Source: Chondrilla cf. caribensis
Taxonomy: Eukaryota; Porifera; Demospongiae; Chondrillida; Chondrillidae
Direction: 5' to 3'
Assembly (NCBI GenBank): GCA_964020155.1
Contig: OZ026555.1
Coordinates: 2,305,282-2,369,281 of the forward strand
DNA: 64,000 bases
Shown here one piece after another: positions 55,048 to 64,000 of the stretch. The position numbers and the translations under genes are program-made. Below the pieces are notes generated by a model. It ran no database searches and was not told the DNA's origin. It saw nothing but the letters and a program-made list of their open reading frames with translations. Position 1 is the stretch's first letter; each line of letters opens with the position of its first letter.

Positions 55048-56732
55048 AACTCGAGTGGGCTGGACCATACAAGGTGATCAGGAAAACCTCTCCAGTGGAC
55101 TATGAGATCAAGACATCAGGGAGGAGACACCCAAAGAAAATAGTTCACATCAACCTGATGAAGAAGTGGTACAAACCCACAAGCTTGAGTTTATTTGTTC
55201 ACACTGAACCAGCAACCGGAGATGAAGTTCCATTCAACGCAGATGATGATGCGTTTTTCCCAGGACAGACACCACCAAACCAATCAGAACCAAAGGTTAG
55301 TATGGGTGCTCACCTTTCCTCCATACAGCAAGAGGGGTTGACCGAATTGATGAAAGGATCCCCGGGCCTGCTCAGTGACTTGCCAGGGAGGACAAAAGTG
55401 GTGGAGCACCACATCTATGTACCAGGAGTGGCCCCCATTCATCAGAAACCATACCGTGTCCCTTACTCCCAGCGAGAGGTGGTACGACAGGAGATCCAGA
55501 GGATGCTGGACAGTGGAGTCATCACGACATCAGTTAGCCCGTGGGCCTCGCCCATAGTGTTGGTTACGAAGAAAGATGGGACCGTGCGCTTCTGCGTGGA
55601 CTACCGGAAAGTGAACCAAGTGGCCAAGTTTGACGCCTATCCAATGCCAAGAGTTGAGGAATTATTTGAGAGCATTGGACCAGCAAACTTCATCACTACA
55701 CTTGATTTAGCTAAGGGGTATTGGCAAATACCCATGGCCAAGGATTCGCGTGAGGTTACTGCATTCAACACACCTTATGGGTTGTTTGAGTTTGTAGTGA
55801 TGCCTTTCGGATTACATACGGCCCCAGCTACCTTCCAACGTCTGATGAATGAACTGCTTAGAGGATGCCAAAGATTCGCCGGAGCCTACCTAGATGACAT
55901 CGTTATCTTTAGTTGCAGCTGGGAAGAGCATCTACATCATCTTTCAGAGGTGTTTACCGTGTTGCAGGATGCAGGCCTTACCATCAAGCCTTCTAAGTGC
56001 CAATTTGCTCATGGCCAAACCCATTATTTGGGACACATAATTGGAGGAGGTTCAATCCGACCAGACCCCAACAAAGTGGAAGCCGTCTTAGCCTATCAGA
56101 GGCCAGTTACCAAAAAGGACGTCAGATCTTTTCTAGGTCTGATAGGCTACTACCGCAAATTTGTGCCTAATTTCGCCGATGCAGCTGCAGTTCTAGTGGA
56201 GCTTACCAAGAAAGGTAGACCTGACAAGGTTATCTGGACGAGGGAGTGCGAGATTGCCTTTGATCACCTTAAGAAACGAATGATATGTGCCCCGGTGTTG
56301 CAGGTAGCTGATCCGAGCAAACCGTTCATTCTCCAGACAGATGCCTCCGACTTGGGCTTAGGTGCAGTACTGAGCCAATTGCAGAATGGGGAGGAACATC
56401 CCGTTGCTTTTGCTAGTCGCCAGCTAACTCCAGCTGAAAAGAAGTACTCAGTCGTGGAAAAGGAATACCTTGCTATCGTATGGGCACTGAAGCACTTCCG
56501 CATGTACTTGTTTGGGGTGCAATTTACCATTGAGACCGACCACCAACCATTGCGTTGGCTTCATCAGATGAAGAACACCAACAGTCGCCTGACTCGCTGG
56601 GCACTAGCCATCCAACCTTACCGCTTTGAGATGATACATCGCCCTGGACGACTTAACGGAAATGCCGATGCCTTATCGAGGGAACGACCGAGAGTTTCTG
56701 GCGAGGGGAACAACCCCCCACCATCACCTTGA
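55011..56732 (+). CDS. Integrase C-terminus, reverse transcriptase and RNase H of the Gmr1-like element
   Basis: 573 codons, overlapping the previous ORF by 37 bases in another frame. Starts with the end of integrase (KLEWAGPYKVI, IVHINLMKKWYKP), which itself proves that integrase precedes RT. RT motifs: RFCVDYRKVNQ, TLDLAKGYWQIPM, FVVMPFGLHTAPATFQRLMN, YLDDIVIFS, LGHIIGGGSIRPD. RNase H: FILQTDASDLGLGAVLSQ, VVEKEYLAIVWALKHFR, ending NADALSR about 20 codons before the stop. No protein domain follows; the 3' LTR begins 11 bases after the stop. Confidence 0.93.
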   Translation: MLVLLPRVGNPLKLEWAGPYKVIRKTSPVDYEIKTSGRRHPKKIVHINLMKKWYKPTSLSLFVHTEPATGDEVPFNADDDAFFPGQTPPNQSEPKVSMGAHLSSIQQEGLTELMKGSPGLLSDLPGRTKVVEHHIYVPGVAPIHQKPYRVPYSQREVVRQEIQRMLDSGVITTSVSPWASPIVLVTKKDGTVRFCVDYRKVNQVAKFDAYPMPRVEELFESIGPANFITTLDLAKGYWQIPMAKDSREVTAFNTPYGLFEFVVMPFGLHTAPATFQRLMNELLRGCQRFAGAYLDDIVIFSCSWEEHLHHLSEVFTVLQDAGLTIKPSKCQFAHGQTHYLGHIIGGGSIRPDPNKVEAVLAYQRPVTKKDVRSFLGLIGYYRKFVPNFADAAAVLVELTKKGRPDKVIWTRECEIAFDHLKKRMICAPVLQVADPSKPFILQTDASDLGLGAVLSQLQNGEEHPVAFASRQLTPAEKKYSVVEKEYLAIVWALKHFRMYLFGVQFTIETDHQPLRWLHQMKNTNSRLTRWALAIQPYRFEMIHRPGRLNGNADALSRERPRVSGEGNNPPPSP

Positions 56733-56743
56733 AGGGGGAGGAT
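56731..56743 (+). promoter_or_regulatory. Polypurine tract
   Basis: gaagggggaggat directly before the 3' LTR, the expected plus-strand primer site; it overlaps the stop codon of the RT-RNase H frame. Confidence 0.85.
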
Positions 56744-58051
56744 TGTGACAATGTACTGTGCTACTTACGTAATTTAGCATATGTGTGAGTAATGCATGTA
56801 ACCTTATACCTTATTAGTATTCGCTTTACAGTGCATGTTTCTTTGTGTTTAGTGTGTGTGCTTGATTATTGTAATGCATAAGTTGTTTTAGCATGTCTTA
56901 TTGGTCATGTGCTTGTGCGGCCTGCGGCGTGGGCCGCTGTACTGTACCTTTTGATTAGCAATGTACTTACGGTATGTGACAGAAAAAAGTTAACGTTCTA
57001 CGCCCGTAGCACGGTCCGTACCTGTGTCCGTATTTGAGCCGTACGTATCTCGAACTACGCCCGTATTTGCTCCCGTACGTATCTCGAACTACGCCCGTAT
57101 TTGCTCCCGTACGTAGAGTATACGTACGTACGTCTAGTACCCTAGATTACGGACATACGAGTGACGCTGGAACTCTATTTATCTTCTTCGAAATATCGAT
57201 GGAAGGAATGCAAAACTTCGTAAAATCCTTCTTTTAGAGAATCCTGACGTATTAGGTGTCATTCTTTTAGTTAAAGGTGTTTTCGATCGGTTTGTTCTTT
57301 TGCTCTTACAACGTGAGGACGAAATGGTGTATTCAGATTACTACGTACGTGAAGCAAAGAATTTTGTACTTTCGCGGTCTTGGTACAAGTTATGGAGATA
57401 TATTTTCACAACACTAACGCAATCTTCTTCAGGCCAGTACACGACGGCGTGATCATCTGTTTTCTCCTGCGATGCTTCCACAACCAACTCTAGACTCATT
57501 TTGTTACGCGAAGACAACTCGTCGAAGTAGAAACGTTAGATACGTAGCTTTGGCAACTGTCGTACCTGTCGAAGTTGACACGTAACCCCTGAACACCTTT
57601 CGGCAGGGTGGAATTCGTACGTACGTACGTCTCTTGGAAAGGTTCAGTGGATATCACTAGCCACAGAAATTTCTTCGGGTAGTGATATGCACTGAACCTT
57701 TTCCAAAATATGTCACAACCCTCTTTCCAGCGTCCGTAGCTACCCGTACGTTCTCTTGCTACGCCCGTATTTACATCCGTACGTTTTCGATTGCTACGCC
57801 CGTAATTACATCCGTACGTTTTGATTGCTACGCCCGTACTTACATCCGTATTCTATCCGTACGTTAAAACGTAGAACGCCCGTAGTACGTTAACTTTTTT
57901 CTGTCACATACCGTAGTTGTGTACTGTACTGTTTAGTTTAGTTGTTAGTTGTTAGTTCAGTTGAGTTGAACTGCAGTTGAATTAATAATTTTGGTGAAGC
58001 ACATTTGCTGTGACGCTCGCGACAGCCTTAGTATAACATAACTTCGTGACA
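56744..58051 (+). repeat. 3' LTR, interrupted by a TIR element
   Basis: LTR parts 56,744-56,969 and 57,916-58,051 (with one TA duplicated) add up to 362 bases, equal to the 5' LTR. Confidence 0.95.
56970..57913. mobile_element. 944-bp non-autonomous TIR element, TA duplication
   Basis: Perfect 27-base inverted ends starting CGGTATGTGACAGAAAAAAG, flanked by TA, inserted in the 3' LTR. The interior has arrays of cgtacgt and ctacgcccgtattt(g/a) in both subterminal regions, in opposite orientation, which is unlike the surrounding AT-rich DNA. No transposase frame. The uninterrupted 5' LTR gives the exact empty site. Confidence 0.92.
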
Positions 58052-58104
58052 AGTAACAACCAATATAATACACACTAAGTAGTAATACACTAGTGATCAC
58101 TTAC

Positions 58105-60830
58105 ATGATGTCCAATCTTCATCTTCACTGTTTTACACTTGCATTGTGACCATGCTTCACACAATTCCTTCTCATCCACTGGAGTGTTGTCCTGGTCAGG
58201 AATAACGAGATGTAATGGAACAACTTCAATAAATCATGTCATCTTGTTCAAAACTCACTGACAAACATTCCTCATAACACTGAAGGCCTCTAATCTATTA
58301 CATAGACATAGGAACCGGGGGGAGGGGGGCAGGAGGCCTATACCCCACCCGCCCCCCAGATATAATAAGGGAGGGGTCAGAAGTGCCGGGAATTGGCCCC
58401 CATAGATTTTTAGCCCTTTCTCACCTCTGTAATCTTTGACTCTGCTACTAAGTATACAGCCCTTCTCACTAAAGTATATAGAATCAGTTTACAACATTTT
58501 TGTTCAGATCTATAGTCGATAAATACTGTTGTTCAAGATTCTGGTTTAGAGTCTTACGCGTGGAAGCCATTTTATTGATTGCGCAATCGACACGCGGCCT
58601 GATTGAAATTTTGGAAAAGTATAATCGCCCCCCCCCCCCCCATTTTGAAGTGTTCTACGCCACTTTATTACTATACGGTATACTAATTCCACCAGATAGG
58701 GGTTGCACTGGAATGAGCAGTGTTGACAAACAGTTTGAACAACACTACACTATTCAACTTTAATAGCACCTATATACATGTGGCCTAAGCCATTTGACAA
58801 ATAATATAAAATATTGCAACCACAGTATTAATAATTATACATAAGCACTTTATCCAAAGACGAAACGGAAAACCATTCACACGAAAATGGCAGGCAAATG
58901 CGCGAAATGTCGATTGGAACCAATCGGAACACTGCTTACAAATTCGAGCGATCGATCACTTTTAGCTTTCAAGTTCCTGATCCCCTCCTCTTGAAAACAG
59001 CGGCAAATTGCTGGGGCTTTGAAGCTGCACGAGTAAAAGATGATAATCCTGAGCTTCGTGTATCCGCTGAAGAATGGCATACCGCTAAATGTCTATGTCA
59101 CACTTTAATCCTTAATACTAACTGCATCTATGTCACACTTCAATACTATTAACGAGGGTGACTGAAACTCTTTGATATTAACACAGTTTAAACGGAATGG
59201 CGTTCTATGAAAACAGTATTATAGTAGCGTTTTACAAAAGAAAGACTGAAATGAATCGAGGCAGTTCGTATTCATCCTTACAAAATGGAACGGGAACCAA
59301 CTTTTGCCTCCTACCATAAGTACACCAACTCTCACATACCCCTCACCATTCATTGATAAGCACTTGTGAGCACTCATTCAATCAACACCTTTAGGAAGTA
59401 TTTATCTAACCTCTCGACAAAGGTACATATATAGCACCTCGGATTACTTATTATAGGGGTTTAATCAATTCAGAGATCATTTTATACACTACAGTATTAC
59501 ACCGGGACATAGAATGGTGTCCTTAGTATAGAGGTTTTCAGATGTTTGTAACAGAGAGGTAACACTGCATTATTTGTAACAACAGGTATGATTGAAATTG
59601 TTTGAACTGCAAGACCATGAGTATATATAATTTGAAGGTATAATATAATTTAAATAAAGTATAACTAAACAATTTTAAGCTAATGAGATCCACATACATA
59701 GATATAAATACATGGTGGAATATAGCCAGACAGAATGATATTATCATGGTGAGGTTGTACAATATTCAGGAGTTCCAGCTCTTTCTATACAGTACACTGA
59801 ACTTACATGAGTCAACTTCATGGTAACATTGAGTTCCTCCAAATCCTCAGCACCTCTCACTCCACAGAGGATTGCTGCCCACTCTGCTGGAGAGAGACGC
59901 AATTCCAACTGACTTGTGAGACGTGGAACCAGTAACAGCTTCAGTGAAGACATCCATGATTCATCATAGTCTGTAATAAAAATGGACAAAATAACAAAAA
60001 TGAATGACTACAGATTTTGAATAGACCATAAATAGCTTTAAAGGATCCAGTACATCCCATGCTCAAAGTGGTAATACAAACAAAAACACTTTGTAGATCC
60101 CAATAATAAAAGATTGCTTCAACACACACTCATGTACATATTGTAGAGAATGATGTACGTATGTCTGTGTGAAGGTTTAATTGTTGTTCTTATGAGTGAT
60201 GTTTGTTTATGATTTGTTGCAAGCATGCTCAGTGTGTCAGTCAGACATGTGTATTTCAGAAGTGAATAATGAGTGAAATGTGTACAAGTTGATAGTAGAC
60301 CAGTATGCAGTTAGGCCAGCCATACTACAGTAATTTGGTAATTAGGATCCAAACAGATGCTATTTCGTTGTATGTTGTTGTGAACTCAAGCTTGGAGTAA
60401 TCATGGACACATATGGTACAATCAGCAGGTTCATTGTGACCACGGTGACTTACTGGGAACTAGTAATTTGAGAGGAAAAAACTCTTGGGTCTGGTGGTTG
60501 GTGCAGGATGGCATACTAGAGAAGGCTGGGTACGGCAAGCGAACAGCACCCATTGTCCCTGTTCCTGAGAAGAGTAGGGAATTTTGAGACTGAGCACTCA
60601 ACTCCTAGTGCGCACATGCAGGGTGAATATGTCTGCATGGTCAATGTCCATTGAAGTCAGTAGCAAAAGAGCTATCATACATGTCAACAGTATGACAGGT
60701 TCAAGTGTGTCAACTTACCAGAGGAACAGTCATACCAGCAGTCAATCACAAAGTGCTGTATATTTTGGCATAATGATATTCCCTTTAGTAGTGCCCTGAC
60801 AAAAGACTTTTTAAACTCAGTCCACTCTTT
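58105..60830 (-). CDS. Module unit 3 exon trio (W, D, E)
   Basis: W 60,830-60,719, D 59,970-59,807, E 58,191-58,105, all open, all with the same splice sites and phases as units 1 and 2. D differs from unit 2 by a Gly-to-Arg change (ILCGVRGAEDLEE). If spliced in series with units 2 and 1, the protein would contain three consecutive 121-residue modules. Confidence 0.55.
58302..58665. mobile_element. G-rich insertion, copy in duplicated segment B
   Basis: Same insertion and TATTAC flanks as at 47,155, but with a longer C run (about 15 C at 58,627) inside. Confidence 0.65.
58898..59152 (+). CDS. Unrecognised frame, duplicate of 47,697
   Basis: Copy in segment B of the unrecognised frame at 47,697-47,963; the final codons differ because of a small deletion near 59,086. 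Confidence 0.25.
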   Translation: MREMSIGTNRNTAYKFERSITFSFQVPDPLLLKTAANCWGFEAARVKDDNPELRVSAEEWHTAKCLCHTLILNTNCIYVTLQYY

Positions 60831-61409
60831 CTACAAGTGACCAAATGCAATATGTACAAGAAAAAAACATAATCTCACATAATGTGATGTAATTGTAATT
60901 AACATATGCACAAAACGGTAGTTGACATGGAATTTGGGTACATGCTGAATAGGTAGCCAGTATATGGGAAATGTTGAAGAAAACTACACAAAGTATGAAT
61001 CATCGCTTCCTTTCATAGGATACTTACATGTGGCAGTCCCAGGTAGAAAACGGATATTAGTGCTTGATGGTCAAAATAGTACTTTGTACGAAACTAGTTT
61101 CCAAGGACTGAGGTGACCTAAGTGCTCACCCAGCGATAAAGTTAGCCTGTCGCTGTTGTTTCCTGACACTAAGAAACAATGAATCTCAATGAGCTATACG
61201 TGGTCCGGCATGGTAAAGGTCACGGTGGAAGTATGAAACCCACACCCTGTTGATGTGAAGTTTAGCGCACCGATTTACAGCAATCACTCAAATACCGCCT
61301 ACAATATCGAATCCTGGGTAGAAAACAAACATTAGTGCTTGACGGTCAAAATAGTACTTTGTACGAAACTAGTTTCCAAGGACTGAGGCAACCTAAGAGC
61401 ACTTCTAGC

Positions 61410-61701
61410 CAGTGTGGTCACCAGAATTGAAATAAAGGAGGGTACCTTTATGTATGTGTGGAACAATTTTGAGGGGTTTTAATAAAGCAATCACACAACA
61501 ATGACGGCAACAGTACAATTATGTAGAATAAACAGTGTAATGTATAAACAATATGTTACACACTACTCAACAGTAAAACCACATTGATGTACATTGATCA
61601 TTTGAAGAGGGGTGCAGGGGGTATTTTGAGTCATGTTGAAGGGTACTTTGGGTCTCAAGAAGGGTTCTGTACCCTTCAAAAATGACCTAGAGACCACACT
61701 G
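61410..61701. mobile_element. hAT-like element, copy in duplicated segment B
   Basis: 292 bases with the same 8-bp CTTCTAGC duplication as 50,258-50,549; inserted before the segment was duplicated. Confidence 0.85.
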
Positions 61702-63369
61702 CTTCTAGCTCACCCAGTGATAAAGTTAGCCTGTCACTGTTGTTGACACTAAGAAACAATGTATCTCAATGAGCTATACGTGGCCCAGCATGGTAAAGGC
61801 CACGGTGAAAGTATGAAACCCACACTCAGTTGATGTGAAGTTTAGCGCACCGATTTACAGCAATCACTCGAATACTGCCTTTTCATTGTGTCCTGTCTCT
61901 ATGATATGTCAACCTGTTCATAATATTTATCATACTTGGGTAGACTATAGAGCCAGAAAAGACTTGTGCGTAATTTTATACCATGTACAGTTGTATTAAC
62001 AGGAATTACAGCTCAGAAATTTACAAACAACGTTGAGTTGCCATTTTCTCGAAAAGTTGATGACAGAATAACATTTGTTTCCTACCCGTGACTGCCACAC
62101 ATATAGTGGTGGTTCGGATCATACTGTTAGGACCGTAAGTGCTAGAGCACAACAGAAAAGTTCACTATCACAAAAGATGCATGCATAATAATATGATTTG
62201 TACACAACGACCCACTCAATCTTGCATAAGAGGACAGTAAAATGTCACTTTTCACCTCCACCATATTAAATACAAACAGATGGAACTAAACTTATTGGAT
62301 ATTTATGACAAATTTGTCCATACATACTCAAATCATGCACCACCCTTGTGACCCACATACATTTTATCACATTTCATTGTTTACAAAAAAATTAATAGTC
62401 ACAATGTTATGGATAACATGGTTGGTGTGCACTGTGCACACGTCATACCTGAGACACATGGGTACTATACAAGAATAAGAATAGTATTATTAATTTTGTT
62501 TGCATGCCAACAAACCCAACAATAAAGCCCACAATGTTATGGACAACATGGTTGGTGTGCACTGTGCACACGTCATACCTGAGACACTACATAGGTACTA
62601 TACAGGAATAAGAATAGTATTATTAATTTTGCTTGCAGGCAATTGACAGGAACAAACACAACACTACTGTGAATTATGAGTTTCACTTGTTGAAGCCTTG
62701 CAAGATTCTTTTTTGCTATGGCTTGTGCATTAGAGTGTAAGTAACAAGTTGACTTATACCACAAATACTGCTAATTTCTCCCGCAGTGGTTAATCAAACT
62801 CTTAAATGCTTGGATAATTTTGCAAAATGTTCGGCATTTGGAGACTATACAGCTAGTGATCATAAACGGTACATTCTACAACACTCAAGTTTGAAGCAAT
62901 AATTACTGTGAATTCTCGAACAAACTGTGTGCATGTTGTAGGCAATTTCATGGTTAAGTACGTTAATCAGTACTGTAACATTAGGTGATAGATGGTAATA
63001 CGTGCACCAGCAGGTGGTAGTTACATTACTTTTGGCAAGTACTGAATATATTTGCAGGAACATACACAGTACACATAGCAAATGTATGAGCAATTTTTTG
63101 TTGGAAATGTCAAACTCGGGTACAATTACGATTAGATTTATTTCTTTATACATCCTTTTCTGTTCAAATTGCAGCAAGCTATCATCAATTAATTGCTACA
63201 AGATACAGCAAGTTTAGAAACACAATGTAGCTTAAACAGAAGGCGTTATTAGATAACAACAGCTTTCAGTGGTACAACCAATACCCAGCTGTACAACAAT
63301 AATGTCAACAAATAACAGTAACATCCAATATAATACACACCAAGTAGTAATACACTAGTGATCACTCAC

Positions 63370-63462
63370 AAGAGATTCAATCTCCATCTTTATCTTCACT
63401 GTTTTACACTTGCATTGTGACCATGCTTCACACAATTCCTTCTCATCCACTGGAGTGTTGTC
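63370..63462 (-). CDS. Module exon 3 of a further unit, W and D beyond the window
   Basis: E exon with acceptor cctgaccag and donor gtgagt, 93 nt instead of 87 (six extra bases, two codons, frame kept). The trio's W and D exons would lie right of 64,000, so the array continues outside the window. Confidence 0.5.
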
Positions 63463-64000
63463 CTGGTCAGGAATAACGAGATGTAATGGAACAACTTCAA
63501 TAAATCATGTCATCTTGTTCAAAACTCACTGACAAACATTCCTCATAACACTGAAGGCATCTAATCTATTACCATACAGTATACTAATTCTACCAGATAA
63601 AGGTTGCATTGGAATGAGCAGTGTTGATCAACAGTTTAAACAACACTACACACATTCTATGTAAACTGTAAACTATTCAATTTTAATAGCACCTACACAC
63701 ATGGCCTAAGCCATTTGGCAAACAACATTATAAAATATTGCAACCACAGTATTAATAATTATACATATGCACTTTGTCCAGCAGGTACATACTTGACAAC
63801 ATGTAGACCAGCTTAAAGCAATTACACCAAACCCTCACATACCCCTCACCATTCGTTGATGAGCACTCACTCATTCAACACTTTTATGGAGGTGTTATGT
63901 ACTTATTCAATCTCTCGACAAATGTACATGTACATATGATAGGTGCTAAAATAAAATTTATGCTAAGTACGGTGTTAATCTATACTAAATGCAATAACTC

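Larger units (their letters stand above)
51845..58051 (+). mobile_element. LTR retrotransposon, Gmr1-like domain order (INT before RT)
   Basis: Complete element: 362-base LTRs starting TGTGACA and ending CGTGACA (TG...CA), 5-base duplication agtaa (51,840-51,844 and 58,052-58,056). The empty site is readable at about 63,310. The two LTRs differ at two positions, one in agtgcatgt(c/t)tct and one in gacgc(c/t)cgcg, so insertion is recent. Order is Gag, protease, integrase, RT, RNase H. The RT and integrase are of Ty3/gypsy type, while the order is that of Ty1/copia, as described for the Gmr1 clade. It sits at the junction of duplicated units A and B. Confidence 0.93.
58060..62814 (-). repeat. 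4.75-kb segmental duplication, copy B (module unit 3)
   Basis: Partner of 46,910-51,664. Offset is about 11.15 kb, made up of one unit plus the LTR element. To the right of 62,814 copy B has about 320 bases (62,815-63,140) that copy A lacks. Confidence 0.9.

Overview
The window looks like nuclear DNA of an early-branching animal, most likely a demosponge. It is AT-rich, its genes are spliced with mostly short introns, it carries metazoan-type families (M13 peptidase, arsenite methyltransferase, an SPIN90-like tail, a CARD), and it is dense in palindromic and TIR-bearing mobile DNA. The organism assignment is an inference; no rRNA or mitochondrial marker is present.

Layout. (1) 0.5-6.4 kb, + strand: the 3' two thirds of an M13 (neprilysin/ECE-like) zinc peptidase gene, 14 exons, catalytic motifs intact. 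(2) 7.0-10.7 kb, + strand: seven exons of an arsenite methyltransferase gene (AS3MT-like) that lacks a recognisable C-terminal exon and has Gly in place of one As-binding Cys. (3) 10.8-15.4 kb: a mosaic of duplicated exon fragments from the M13 gene and from an SPIN90/NCKIPSD-like gene, with MITEs and nested palindromes. (4) 16.3-18.1 kb, - strand: a 589-codon 3' half of a non-LTR retrotransposon with a restriction-like endonuclease. (5) 19.4-19.8 kb: a 24-bp minisatellite.

(6) From about 63 kb down to 19.9 kb on the - strand lies an unrecognised, expanding gene. A three-exon module (112+164+87 nt = 121 codons, symmetric phase) is repeated three times (49.7-47.0, 60.8-58.1 and 45.0-39.4 kb) with extra copies of its third exon. 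The module leads in phase to an NLS-bearing region (30.6-30.2 kb), Ser/Pro-rich exons and a C-terminal CARD-like exon (20.3-19.9 kb). Two copies of the module sit in 4.75-kb segments that are almost identical.

(7) Mobile DNA has invaded this gene. At 22.46-25.13 kb there is a complete DNA transposon (4-bp TSD, 32-bp TIRs, three-exon 647-codon transposase-like gene). At 31-38 kb there is a three-gene cluster: a Tudor-knot-like protein (+), a large transposase-like protein (-) and a small zinc finger protein (+). Between its two convergent genes are two complete hammerhead ribozymes, each in sense orientation downstream of one gene. At 51.8-58.1 kb there is a young LTR retrotransposon whose integrase precedes its reverse transcriptase (Gmr1-like order), with a TIR element inside its 3' LTR.

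The observations I rate highest are the hammerhead pair with its three-gene cluster, the Gmr1-like element, and the modular CARD gene. Splice sites were read by eye, so exon ends may be off by a few bases.
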